Assembly (NCBI GenBank): GCA_963728835.1 | Contig: CAVSKZ010000001.1 | Span: forward strand, 248,001-312,000 | Source of the DNA: VRUE01 sp963728835 | GTDB lineage: Bacteria > Actinomycetota > Thermoleophilia > Solirubrobacterales > 70-9 | Reading direction: 5' to 3' | Length of the DNA stretch: 64,000 bases | Shown here: one piece after another, positions 8,721 through 17,354 of the stretch | How positions within the stretch are numbered: the stretch's first letter is position 1 | Layout: every line of letters begins with the position of its first letter | Translations under genes and position numbers: made by a program | Notes under the pieces: model-generated | What the model saw: only the letters and a program-made list of their open reading frames with translations | What the model was told of the DNA's origin: nothing | The model's database searches: none

Positions 8721-9581
8721 TTAGAAGACGATCGTCCGGGCGCCGTCGAGGAGAACGCGGTCGTCGACGTGGGCCTTGACCGCGCGGGCGAGGACGAGGC
8801 GCTCGATGTCGCGGCCGATCCGCTTCAGGTCGCCGACCTCGTCGCGGTGGCTGACCCGGGTCACGTCCTGGTCGATGATCGGTCCCGCGTCGAGCTCCTC
8901 GGTGACGTAGTGGGCGGTGGCGCCGATCAGCTTGACGCCGCGCTCGTGGGCCCGGCGGTAGGGGTCGGCGCCGACGAAGGCGGGCAGGAAGCTGTGGTGG
9001 ATGTTGATCGCCGGCGCGCCCAGCCGCTCCAGGAACTCGCGGGAGAGGACCTGCATGTAGCGGGCGAGGACGAGCAGGTCGATGCCGGCGAGCAGCTCCA
9101 GCGCTCGCGCCTCGGCCTGCTCGCGGGTGTCCGAGGCGACCGGCACGTGGTGGAACGGGAGGCCCAGCGACTCGACCTGCCCGGCGTGGTCGTCGTGGTT
9201 GGAGACGACGGCGACGACGTCGGCGCCGAGCTCGCCGCTGCGCCAGCGCCAGAGCAGGTCGGAGAGGCAGTGGTCTTCGCGCGAGACCATGATCGCCACC
9301 CGCTTGCGCTCGCTCGACTCGGCGAAGCGGTGCTCCATCTCGAAGCGGCGTGGCGACCTCGCGCTCGAAGCGCTGCCGGACCGCGGCCAGCTCGTCCTCG
9401 GGGACGGCGTCGAACACCATCCGCATGAAGAAGCGCCCCTCGTCGCTGGAGTGCTGGTCGGCGTCGACGATGTTGAGGCCGGCGTCGGCGAGGAAGCCGC
9501 TGACGGCGGCGATCAGGCCCGGGCGGTCCGGGCAGGCGAGCAGCAGGCGCGATGTCGGAGGGTCGGCGATCCCCCCATCAT
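8721..9581 (-). pseudogene. purU: Formyltetrahydrofolate deformylase, frameshifted
   Basis: PurU hydrolyses 10-formyl-THF to THF and formate. The N-terminal ACT domain is visible (LLLACPDRPGLIAAVSGFLA, then DAGLNIVDADQHSSDEGRFF), followed by a formyltransferase domain with the catalytic Asn-His loop NIHHSFLPAFVGADPYRRA and the Asp-containing segment DAGPIIDQDVTRVSH. The ACT part and the catalytic part are in different frames, with a break at about 9340-9350. No ATG or GTG exists in the ACT frame upstream; two tandem ATGs at 9581 and 9578 lie one frame away, just before a run of six G. A single-base indel in that run would give the natural start. Confidence 0.8.
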
Positions 9582-9690
9582 CCGGCTTCCGCTCGACCGC
9601 GGCTTGGCAGCGATCTGAGCCGCAAGAAGCAATTCATCGTCGTCCGTGAAAAGGGATTTCGTGCCTGCCGTCGTGTCAGACGGCACTTAC

Positions 9691-9762
9691 TTTGTGAGCA
9701 GTGTGAGCCCGATCACGTTCCGGAGCCGCAAATACCGCCACGGTTCCGCGCTTGCTCACAAA
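9691..9762. repeat. Inverted repeat spanning the Rpf-like gene start
   Basis: TTTGTGAGCA at 9691-9700 and TGCTCACAAA at 9753-9762 are perfect 10-bp inverted arms separated by 52 bases. The right arm overlaps the TTG start of the following gene, so pairing in the mRNA could mask the start. It may also be a protein-binding pair. No known riboswitch consensus was recognised. Confidence 0.35.
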
Positions 9763-10243
9763 ACGCACATATTTCATCCCTGTCCTGATCGCCTGCATCG
9801 CCTTCCCCGCGGTGGCCCTCGCGGCCACCGGCGAGGAGCCTCCGTCGCCGCGGATCGGCGTAGCCGACGCGGCGCCCGCCGGGCTCAGCGCCCTGCAGCG
9901 GCCGGTCGCCCGCTTCCAGAAGACGATCCGCGTCACCGTCGAGCGCATGGAAGCCGCCCGCCGCGCCAGGCTTCGCCGCGAAAGGCGCCGGCTCTACGCA
10001 AGCCTTCCCGGCGGCGTCTCAAGGGCGACCCTCGACGCCATCGCCTCCTGCGAGTCAGGCGGCGACCCCACGATCGTCTCCGCCGACGGCACCTATCGAG
10101 GCAAGTACCAGTTCAGCGTCAGCACCTGGGAATCCGTCGGCGGCTCCGGCGACCCCGCGGCGGCCTCGGAGGCCGAGCAGGACTACCGGGCCGCGCTCCT
10201 CTACGCCGCTGCGGGCTCCAGCCCCTGGCCGGTCTGCGGCTGA
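9752..10243 (+). CDS. Secreted Rpf/transglycosylase-like muralytic protein
   Basis: 163 residues from TTG 9752, the only plausible start that leaves a signal peptide intact (hydrophobic run FIPVLIACIAFPAVALAA). After an Arg-rich helical linker the C-terminal 75 residues form a transglycosylase-like domain as in resuscitation-promoting factors: LDAIASCESGGDPTIVSADG carries the catalytic Glu, then GKYQFSVSTWESVGG and a terminal SPWPVCG. The pair of Cys at each end of the domain matches the Rpf disulfide. Expected activity is cleavage of peptidoglycan outside the cell. It is monocistronic, with no neighbours of related function. Confidence 0.8.
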   Translation: MLTKRTYFIPVLIACIAFPAVALAATGEEPPSPRIGVADAAPAGLSALQRPVARFQKTIRVTVERMEAARRARLRRERRRLYASLPGGVSRATLDAIASCESGGDPTIVSADGTYRGKYQFSVSTWESVGGSGDPAAASEAEQDYRAALLYAAAGSSPWPVCG

Positions 10244-10292
10244 TCGCCGAGGGGGCGGGTGGCACCCGTTCCCTTTCCCTACGATCACGGCG

Positions 10293-11138
10293 ATGAGCGA
10301 GGCGGTTCCGACCCCGGATCCAAAGGGCCCGACTCGAAAGCCGCCTCGTGAGGCGATCGCCGAGGCCAAAGTCAGGGCGCCGACGCGGGGGAACAGGAAG
10401 CTCGAGGGCTTCCTCGATGCGGTCAACGGCGACGAGCAGGTGCGGGCCTGGTGGTACATGGCCCAGGTCCATGCCGAGCGGCTGGGGATGTCGGACCACT
10501 CCTGGGTCCACACCCAGATCGTGCTCAACATCGCCCTGCGGCTGCTGCGGCTGCTGGTCAAGGCCGGGGTCGAGCCGGCGATGGTCGCCGATCACGGCAT
10601 GTCGCCGCGCGACGCCGAGGTCGTCGTCGCGGGCGGCGCCCTGCTGCACGACGTCGGCATGTCGATCCACCGCGTCGACCACGAGGCCTACAGCCTCTTT
10701 CTCGCCAGCGACGCGCTCGAGCGGTTGCTCGCTGATTGCTACCGCGAGCCGGAGCGAACGGTCGTCGCCTCCGAGATCCTGCACGCCGTCATCGGCCACC
10801 GCCGCCGCGGCGAGCCCTACACGCTGGAGGCGGGGGTGGTGCGGGTCGCCGACGCCCTCGACATGGCGCAGGGCCGCACCCGGATCCCGCTGGAAGCGGG
10901 CCAGGAGGGCATCCACTCGATCTCGGCCGCCGCGATCGACGAGGTGCGGATCGAGGCGGGGGAGACACGGCCGCTGCGGATCGAGATCGAGCTCAACAAC
11001 TCGGCCGGCATCTTCCAGGTCGACGACCTGCTGGCGACGAAGATCCGCGACACCCCGCTGGAGGGCAAGGTGGAAGTTCTCGCCAAGATCGAGGGCGAGA
11101 CGGAGAAGCGCTTGCTCAGCGGCTTCCGTCTCGACTAG
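10293..11138 (+). CDS. HD-domain phosphohydrolase-like protein
   Basis: 281 residues. The HD superfamily core is clear: a first His in DHSWVHTQIVLNIALRLL, the metal-binding pair in GGALLHDVGMSIHRVDHEAY, a later HAVIGHRRRGEPY and the ADALDMAQGRTR motif. The C-terminal 80 residues look like an added beta-rich domain (RPLRIEIELNNSAGIFQVDD). Such proteins hydrolyse phosphate esters or nucleotides, but the substrate cannot be told here. The N-terminal 45 residues are basic and probably disordered. It stands alone between the Rpf-like gene and the beta-propeller pair. Confidence 0.75.
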   Translation: MSEAVPTPDPKGPTRKPPREAIAEAKVRAPTRGNRKLEGFLDAVNGDEQVRAWWYMAQVHAERLGMSDHSWVHTQIVLNIALRLLRLLVKAGVEPAMVADHGMSPRDAEVVVAGGALLHDVGMSIHRVDHEAYSLFLASDALERLLADCYREPERTVVASEILHAVIGHRRRGEPYTLEAGVVRVADALDMAQGRTRIPLEAGQEGIHSISAAAIDEVRIEAGETRPLRIEIELNNSAGIFQVDDLLATKIRDTPLEGKVEVLAKIEGETEKRLLSGFRLD

Positions 11139-11228
11139 CTTCGCGGAAGATCAGGCTCGACCGCGCTTTAACCACCTGGTAGCACCTTAGTTACATCGCT
11201 GACACCGTTGGGCGGCAACGTCTAGCGC

Positions 11229-13220
11229 ATGTGCGGTCGGTTCTTGCCGCGTTTTCACCGGCGGCCCGGGGTCGCGGCTGGCGCCTGCGCGCTGGTGTTG
11301 ATAATGCCGGCGACGGCTGTGGCGGTGGTCTCCGACGTGCACCCGATCGACGGGCCGAGCGCGGACGTGATCGACGTCGCCGACGCGGCGATGTCGGAGG
11401 ACGGCAGCGGTGGGGTCGTCTACCTGAAACGGGTCGACGGTCGCAGCCACGTCTTCGCCGTCCGCTTCGCGCGCGGCGCATGGTCGGTGCCGCAGCGGGT
11501 GGATGTCGGGCAGGGGTTCGACTCCAACTGGCCGCGGATCGGCGCCGGCGACGGCGGCCAGTTGGTCGTCACCTGGGTGCAGGAGTTCGGAGTGGAAAGC
11601 GACCGGATGTTCTCGGCGACGCTCGACCCCGGTGCGACGGGCTTCCAGGCGCCCGTGCCGATCGACTTCAACGTCGGCGAGGCGACATCGACCTATCCCG
11701 ACCTGGCGATGAACCGGGGCGGGCAGGCCTACCTCACCTACGGGGTCCTCACCGACGTCAGCCCCTCCAACCCACCCGGGTACGTCGGCGCCGACCTGCG
11801 CGTCGCCCGCTACAACGGCCGCCTCTGGTCGGTGATGGGCACCCCGCTCGACCGCGGCATCTCGACCCCGGTGCGGCTGCCCAGCGAGGAGAACGCGCCC
11901 GAGGTCGGCATCGACGTACAGGGCCAGGGTGTGGTCGCCTGGCAGGAGCCTGACGATGAGTTCGTCGACCGCGTCTGGGCGCGGCGCCTTTTCGGCAACA
12001 CGGTCGGGATCCCCCTCCAGGTGAGCCCTTCCTCCTGGGAGGGGGCACCGCTGCGGGGTCCCGCCGACGCCTTCTCGCTCGACGTCTCCGGCTTTGGCCA
12101 GGCAGCGGTCGCCTTCCGCCAGCAGCCGGGACAGGCGAGCAAGCTCGACGCCCCGCGCGTCCTCGTCAACGAGATGCCCGACGTCTTCTCCGAAGAGGCG
12201 GGTGCGTTTGGGCAGGCCCAGCTCATCGACGGCGAGGCGAGGGGCGACCTCGGCTTGCCGAGCATCGCCGTCGACCCTCGCGGCCTCTTCGTCGCGGCCT
12301 TCGGCTCGGGTCCGGCGACGCTGCTCGCCCACGGCGACGACGCGTCGGTAGGGCCGGTGGAGCGCCTCGACGAGGGGGGAAGCTCGGTCGCCGGCGAGCC
12401 GCTGGTGGACCTGGCCGAAACCGGCGCGGTGGTGGCAGCCTGGCGGGAGCTGCGCGGTGGCGCCGGCGTCCTCGGCGTGCAGGAGCGCCGCGCCGACGGC
12501 GTCGCGGAGCCGACCACGCTGAGCGCTCCCCAGGGGGGCGTCGTCGGCCGGGTGACCATGGGCGGCTCGGGTCTCGGCGACGCGATCGTCGCCTGGGCCC
12601 AGGGCACCGGCGCCAACGCCCAGATCGCAGCCACGATCGTCGACGCTCCGCCTGACCCGTTCCTGGTGCTGCTGCCAAGCGGCTGGCAGCGCAAGCGGAA
12701 GATCCCGATCGCCTGGGACCGCACGCTGAACGCGATCGGCGGAGTCCGCTACTCGGTCAGCATCGACGACGAGCCGGTGATCGAGAACCTCGAGGGCCTG
12801 CGCGCCCGCCTCTCGCGCGACGACGTCGAAGACGGCAAGCACCGCGTGCAGATCTTCGCCACCGACGAGGCAGGACAGGAGACCGGCAGCCGCAGCGGGC
12901 GACTGCTGGTCGACCGCAACGGGCCGCGGGTGAAGCTGCGCCGTCGTGGGCGCCGGCTGACCGTCGTCGTCTCCGACGGCCCCCGGGCCGAGGGGTCGGG
13001 GCTGCGCAAGCGCTCGGTAAGGGCAACGTTCGGCGACGGGCGCGGCGCGGGCGCCTCCGGTGCCACGTCCAGCGCCCGTGGGAAGAAGGGCAGTGGGAAG
13101 GCGGCCACCGTCAGGATTCGCCACGAGTTCGAGCGCGCGGGGCGCTTCCCGGTGCGGGTCACGGCGCGCGACCGGGCCGGCAATCGCGTCCTCGTCAAGC
13201 GCCGGGTGCGGATCGGATGA
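11229..13220 (+). CDS. Secreted beta-propeller-like protein of unknown function
   Basis: 663 residues with a signal peptide (VAAGACALVLIMPATAVAVV). The body consists of repeated four-strand units with similar turns, e.g. DVADAAMSEDGSGGVVYLKR, WPRIGAGDGGQLVVTWVQ, YPDLAMNRGGQAYLTYGV and PEVGIDVQGQGVVAWQEP, suggesting a propeller. The C-terminal 170 residues form separate Ig-like beta modules ending in a basic tail (RAGRFPVRVTARDRAGNRVL). I recognise no enzymatic motif. Its stop overlaps the start of the next gene by four bases (ATGA), so the two are translationally coupled. Probably exported to the cell surface or medium. Confidence 0.75.
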   Translation: MCGRFLPRFHRRPGVAAGACALVLIMPATAVAVVSDVHPIDGPSADVIDVADAAMSEDGSGGVVYLKRVDGRSHVFAVRFARGAWSVPQRVDVGQGFDSNWPRIGAGDGGQLVVTWVQEFGVESDRMFSATLDPGATGFQAPVPIDFNVGEATSTYPDLAMNRGGQAYLTYGVLTDVSPSNPPGYVGADLRVARYNGRLWSVMGTPLDRGISTPVRLPSEENAPEVGIDVQGQGVVAWQEPDDEFVDRVWARRLFGNTVGIPLQVSPSSWEGAPLRGPADAFSLDVSGFGQAAVAFRQQPGQASKLDAPRVLVNEMPDVFSEEAGAFGQAQLIDGEARGDLGLPSIAVDPRGLFVAAFGSGPATLLAHGDDASVGPVERLDEGGSSVAGEPLVDLAETGAVVAAWRELRGGAGVLGVQERRADGVAEPTTLSAPQGGVVGRVTMGGSGLGDAIVAWAQGTGANAQIAATIVDAPPDPFLVLLPSGWQRKRKIPIAWDRTLNAIGGVRYSVSIDDEPVIENLEGLRARLSRDDVEDGKHRVQIFATDEAGQETGSRSGRLLVDRNGPRVKLRRRGRRLTVVVSDGPRAEGSGLRKRSVRATFGDGRGAGASGATSSARGKKGSGKAATVRIRHEFERAGRFPVRVTARDRAGNRVLVKRRVRIG

Positions 13221-15262
13221 GCGCCTCGCGCCGCGCCGCCGCCTGCCTCGGGCTGGTCGCGACCCTGTTCACGCTGGCGCCGGCGGCGAGCGCCGTCGCC
13301 GCCTGGGGCAACGCCGCCGACGACGTGCCCGGGGCGCAGCTGATCTCAGCCGACTACGCCCGGCTCGAGCAGGGCGACGACTCGACGGTCTTCGCGGCGA
13401 TCTCCGCCGACGGGCGCCAGGTCGCGATCCAGACCCGATCGCGCAACTTCTTTGCCGACGACGACCCCGATCCGCCGGGGCAGTACCGGGCGGGCGGGAT
13501 CTTCCGCTTCGACCTCGAGACCAGGGCCCTGGAGAAGGTCGCCGACGGTGACCTCTTCGCCGAGGCCGACAACTCCTTCCTGCGGCGCGGCGCCTCCAAC
13601 CCCTCGATCAGCGCCGACGGCCGCTTCGTCGCCTTCTCCACCGCCGAGCCGCTGGTCGCCGCCGACCTCAACGACAACAACGACGTCTACGTGCGCGACA
13701 TGGCAGTCCCGATCGGGGAGGCGGGCGCCTACGACCTCGTCTCCGCCCGCGACGGCGGCGACCTGGCGGCGAGCTACGGGCCGTCGCCCTTCCCCTTCCC
13801 CGGCAGCGAACCGGGCGCCGAGGTCTCCGCTGGGCTTGCGATCAGCGCCGACGGGCAGAAGGTCGCCTTCCGAACCGAGGTGGCGACCGACCTGCCCGCG
13901 AGCGGCGCGGCCGACGTGCCGGCCGGCCAGGTCCTTCTGCGCGACCGCCAGGCACGGACGACCAGCCTGGTCACCGCCCGGCGCGATCCCGAGAGCGGTG
14001 CGATGACCGGTCAACCGGCCGGAGGGGCGGTGGGCGCGGTGCTCAGCGCCGATGGGACGACCGTCGCCTGGACAGGTGAAAACGCACCGGCCCAGACGCG
14101 GCTGCTGGGCGGCGAGAACCCGGTCTCCAACGTCCTCTACTTCCTCTGGCGGCGCATGGCGGACGGCCCCACCGCCCAGACGAGGCGTGTGACCGGCGTC
14201 GCCGACCCCGACGATCCGGGCTGCCCGCCGGACGCGAACACCTTCTTCAGCCAGGCCGGCACCGGCCCCTGCTTCGGCCCGCTGACCGGCCAGGAGGCGA
14301 CCCGCGCCGACATCAGCTCGCAGCTGCCGGTGCTGAGCGGCGACGGCCACACGGTTGCCTTCCTCACCGGCGAGGGGCCACGCCCGAACGGCGCCACGGG
14401 GCCGGGCCTCGATCTCTACCTGACGGACATGACCCCCGGCCTGACGCGCAAGGACTCGACGGTCGAGCTGACCCGGGAGACGGTCGGCAACCAGACCGAC
14501 ACCGGGCCGCCGCTGAGCAGCGTCGCGATCTCCGCCGGCGGCCGCTACCTGGCGATCACCACGGTCCGCACCCGCTTCGCTCTGCCTGCCCTGCAGCAAC
14601 TCGGCGACCCGCGCCCCGTGCCGGGGCCGCGCGAGCTCTACGTCGTCGATCTACGGGAACGGACGCTGGAGCGCGTCACCCGCTCGCTCGCCGGCGGCGA
14701 CATCGACGCCTCGGTGCTCGACGGGCCGACGATCTCCGCCGACGGCAGCCGCATCGCCTTCGCCTCGTTTGCCGGCAACCTCTTCCACGGCGACGCCAAC
14801 CAGCGCGCCGATGCCTTCGTCGCCACCCGCCTGCCGGACGTCGGCGCCGAGCCGGCCGTGACGGACCTGACCGGTGGCGCGGGATCGACGGTCGAGGTCG
14901 ATCGCGAAGGGCCGCGGATCGGCGTCCGTGCCAGGCCCAGGCCCGACGGCACGGTCGTGCTGAGCGTCTCGGTGCCCGCCGCGGGCGGCGTCAAGGCGGT
15001 CGCCCGGGGGCGCGCCGGCAGGCCGCCCAGGCTGCGCACGCTGGCAACGGGATCGGCGCGGGCCCGGGGAGAGACCCGCAGCGAGGTGCGCATCCTGCTC
15101 CAGCCGGTAGCGCGCTACCGGGACGAGCTGCGAGCGGGCGAGCGCATCGCCGTCCGTGTGACGGTCGCCTATGTCGCCTCGCGCGGTGGCAGGCGGGCGA
15201 GTGCATCCCTGAAAACCGCCTTTCACCAGCCCTCACAACCCTCGAGACGAGCCCGGGAGTGA
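13217..15262 (+). CDS. Secreted PD40/TolB-type beta-propeller protein
   Basis: 681 residues with a signal peptide. At least seven PD40-like repeats are visible, each with the SADG turn: FAAISADGRQVAIQTRSR, PSISADGRFVAFSTAEP, LAISADGQKVAFRTE, VLSADGTTVAWTGEN, PVLSGDGHTVAFLTG, VAISAGGRYLAITT and PTISADGSRIAFASFAG. Seven such blades would close a TolB-like propeller. The C-terminal 130 residues are a basic beta module. No catalytic residues are evident; a binding role at the surface is likely. It follows the 663-residue propeller protein with an ATGA overlap. Its last codons lie under the start of the 11-bp repeat array that precedes the next operon. Confidence 0.8.
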   Translation: MSASRRAAACLGLVATLFTLAPAASAVAAWGNAADDVPGAQLISADYARLEQGDDSTVFAAISADGRQVAIQTRSRNFFADDDPDPPGQYRAGGIFRFDLETRALEKVADGDLFAEADNSFLRRGASNPSISADGRFVAFSTAEPLVAADLNDNNDVYVRDMAVPIGEAGAYDLVSARDGGDLAASYGPSPFPFPGSEPGAEVSAGLAISADGQKVAFRTEVATDLPASGAADVPAGQVLLRDRQARTTSLVTARRDPESGAMTGQPAGGAVGAVLSADGTTVAWTGENAPAQTRLLGGENPVSNVLYFLWRRMADGPTAQTRRVTGVADPDDPGCPPDANTFFSQAGTGPCFGPLTGQEATRADISSQLPVLSGDGHTVAFLTGEGPRPNGATGPGLDLYLTDMTPGLTRKDSTVELTRETVGNQTDTGPPLSSVAISAGGRYLAITTVRTRFALPALQQLGDPRPVPGPRELYVVDLRERTLERVTRSLAGGDIDASVLDGPTISADGSRIAFASFAGNLFHGDANQRADAFVATRLPDVGAEPAVTDLTGGAGSTVEVDREGPRIGVRARPRPDGTVVLSVSVPAAGGVKAVARGRAGRPPRLRTLATGSARARGETRSEVRILLQPVARYRDELRAGERIAVRVTVAYVASRGGRRASASLKTAFHQPSQPSRRARE

Positions 15263-15342
15263 ACGGCAGGTAACCGAGTGGTGACGATCTGGAGAAGCAC
15301 TTGATAACGCCGTGTAACGCAAACGTAGAAGTCCTGTGAAGC
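15255..15342 (-). promoter_or_regulatory. Array of eight 11-bp PHO-box-like repeats
   Basis: Read on the minus strand from 15342 down to 15255, eight consecutive 11-base units each carry a five-base core at the same place: TTCAC, TCTAC, GTTAC, TTATC, TTCTC, GTCAC, GTTAC, TTCAC. The period is exactly 11, as in PhoP/PhoB PHO boxes (Streptomyces consensus unit GTTCACC-like). It sits 63 bases upstream of the PstS-like gene. The units point away from that gene, which is unusual. Binding by one of the PhoB-type regulators in the window is inferred. Confidence 0.7.
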
Positions 15343-15404
15343 GGCTTGACAGAGCCATATCAGCCGACAAACCTGGCGCCGAAAAGGTCAGTCGATGAAA
15401 GGAA

Positions 15405-17354
15405 ATGACTCAGATGAGCGGCACTCTCAGCGCCCCCCCATGGGGTCTCAGCACTGTCCTGGCAGGGGTCCTGGCCCTGGCCTCGATGGTGCTCGCAGTA
15501 TGCATGGCGCCGCCGGCGAACGGCGCATTCACGACGAGCAAATGCGCCGGTGAAAACATCACCGGTCGCGGCGCCTCGTTCGCCCGCGACGCACACAAAG
15601 TCTTCAACGACAACTTCAAGCTCTTCTACTGCATCGGCACTCCCGGTGCCGGGAAAATCAGCGTCACATACGAGGCGCAGGGCAGCGGGGCCGGCCGCCA
15701 GTCGGTGAAGGTCCGCGACGGCGCGCCACGCTTCGGGATGACCGACGAGCCACCGGTCCCCAGCGAGATCAACGAAATGAACAGCGGCGTGACGATCGTC
15801 GAAGGCAAAAACGTGATCGACTCCGTTCCGGGCAACGACGGGAAGATCCACGTCGTCCCGGCAGCCGTCGGCGCCGTTGCGCCGCTGGTCAACTTCCCCA
15901 ACGACTGCAACGTCGAACTGCTCGACGCCGCCTCGCGAACTCCCGAGGAAATGTCGGGCGGGGGCACCCCGTTCCCCCTCGGCCTCGTCCGGGTGCGGTT
16001 CACGAAGGACGAGTTCGAGAAGATCTGGGCCAAGGCCTCGACCCACGACAACTGGACCGAGGTCTTCCCCGAGCTGGCTCCCGACACGGACTGCGACAAA
16101 CCGATAATCCGCATCGTCCGCTTCGACGAGTCGGGGACCAGCTTCGCCTTCAAGGACAACCTCGACACGATCAACGAAGCCCGCGGCTGGCTCACCGAAT
16201 TCGGCTCGCAGGGCACCGGTGGAACCCGCCGCTGGCCCGGGGGCACGTTCGGGGACCGCGACGACTGCGGCGACAAAGACGGAATCCCCGAGGCAAGCGA
16301 CCCCGACGGTCCGGGCGCGCCGGGTCTGGCCGGTGACACCGACCAGATCGCCTCCGCCTGCTTCAACGGCAACCAGGGGATCGTCGACACGCTGATCGCC
16401 ACGGACGGCTCGGTCGGCTACTCCGACATCTCGACCGCCCGCAACAACGTCGCCCAGAGCCTGGCGATCACGCCAAGGGCCACCTCCGGCGCGTCATATG
16501 ACAACGACATCTACTGGACCCAGATCCCGAGCGGCCCGGGGGCCGGCACCTTCCAGGAGCCGACCGCTGACGCGAAAGGGTTCCGCACCGATGGCAGCCC
16601 GGGCTCCAACTGCCAGTCGGCGCAGTTCGTCAACGAAGGCGGCGCTCCGCTGCCGAGCACGTTCGAGGACTGGTCGAAAGTCAGCGGCGTCAACTCTGAC
16701 GGGGCGTACGCCGTCTGCACCCTCACCTACGGGCTGGTGTTCGACGACAACGCCGACGTCTGGGGCAACACCCCGGGCGAGGAGTCGAAGGCCCGCACGG
16801 TGAAGGACTACTGGGAAAGCATCCTCAGCACCAACGGGCAGTCCGGCCTGTTCGCCAAGGACTACTCGCCGCTCCCGACCCCGATCCTCAACCTCGCCAA
16901 CGCCGGCATCGCGTCGGTGGACTGGAACAAGGGAACCGGGGGTGGCGGCGGCAACGAAGAAGGCGGTGGCAAAGACACCCCGCCGGTCAACGGCGGCGAC
17001 ACCAGCCCGCTGCCGGCGAAGCCGAGCAACTCGTTCTCGCTGCTGCGCAAGTCGATCTCCTCGAAGACCGGTGGGGCGACTCTCTCGGTCAAGCTGCCGG
17101 GCGCCGGCACGCTGGAGGCGTTCGGCACCGCCAAGAAAGGCAAAAAGCAGATCAAGGTCGGCCGTACGGTCCTCCGGGCGAGTCAGGCCGGCACCTTCAA
17201 CCTGACGCTGAAGCCCAGCGCCGCGGCGATGAAGCTGCTCAGGGAGAGGGGCAAGCTGCCGGTGAAGCTCGAGTTGACGTTCACCCCGACGGGTGGCGAT
17301 GAGAGCGGCTCGACCAGCTCGCTGACGCTGAAGCTCGTCAAGAAGAAGAAGTGA
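15405..17354 (+). CDS. PstS-like secreted phosphate-binding protein with C-terminal beta module
   Basis: 649 residues, roughly twice a normal PstS. After a signal peptide (ending PPANGA) the binding-protein domain shows family landmarks: ENITGRGASFARDAHKVF, a YEAQGSGAGRQSV segment matching the GSG phosphate loop, FGMTDEPPVP, and IRIVRFDESGTSFAFKDNL. A Gly-rich linker (about residues 510-530) joins a C-terminal module of about 105 residues rich in Lys and beta strands (KGKKQIKVGRTVLRASQAG), likely wall- or surface-associated. ATG 15405 is used; ATG 15414 is possible. It is the first gene of a five-gene operon with 4-8-base overlaps and lies behind the eight-unit PHO-box-like array, suggesting induction by phosphate starvation. 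Confidence 0.8.
   Translation: MTQMSGTLSAPPWGLSTVLAGVLALASMVLAVCMAPPANGAFTTSKCAGENITGRGASFARDAHKVFNDNFKLFYCIGTPGAGKISVTYEAQGSGAGRQSVKVRDGAPRFGMTDEPPVPSEINEMNSGVTIVEGKNVIDSVPGNDGKIHVVPAAVGAVAPLVNFPNDCNVELLDAASRTPEEMSGGGTPFPLGLVRVRFTKDEFEKIWAKASTHDNWTEVFPELAPDTDCDKPIIRIVRFDESGTSFAFKDNLDTINEARGWLTEFGSQGTGGTRRWPGGTFGDRDDCGDKDGIPEASDPDGPGAPGLAGDTDQIASACFNGNQGIVDTLIATDGSVGYSDISTARNNVAQSLAITPRATSGASYDNDIYWTQIPSGPGAGTFQEPTADAKGFRTDGSPGSNCQSAQFVNEGGAPLPSTFEDWSKVSGVNSDGAYAVCTLTYGLVFDDNADVWGNTPGEESKARTVKDYWESILSTNGQSGLFAKDYSPLPTPILNLANAGIASVDWNKGTGGGGGNEEGGGKDTPPVNGGDTSPLPAKPSNSFSLLRKSISSKTGGATLSVKLPGAGTLEAFGTAKKGKKQIKVGRTVLRASQAGTFNLTLKPSAAAMKLLRERGKLPVKLELTFTPTGGDESGSTSSLTLKLVKKKK

Noticed and set aside
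9650..9760. Possible c-di-AMP (ydaO) riboswitch before the Rpf-like gene
   Set aside because: Such switches precede rpf genes in many actinobacteria, but I could not match the core consensus; only a 10-bp inverted repeat is visible.
11187..13124. 645-residue minus-strand frame opposite the first propeller gene
   Set aside because: No conserved motif; antisense artefact of high GC.
15255..15342. CRISPR-like array
   Set aside because: The period is only 11 bases with a variable sequence around a short core, which fits tandem protein sites, not repeats and spacers.
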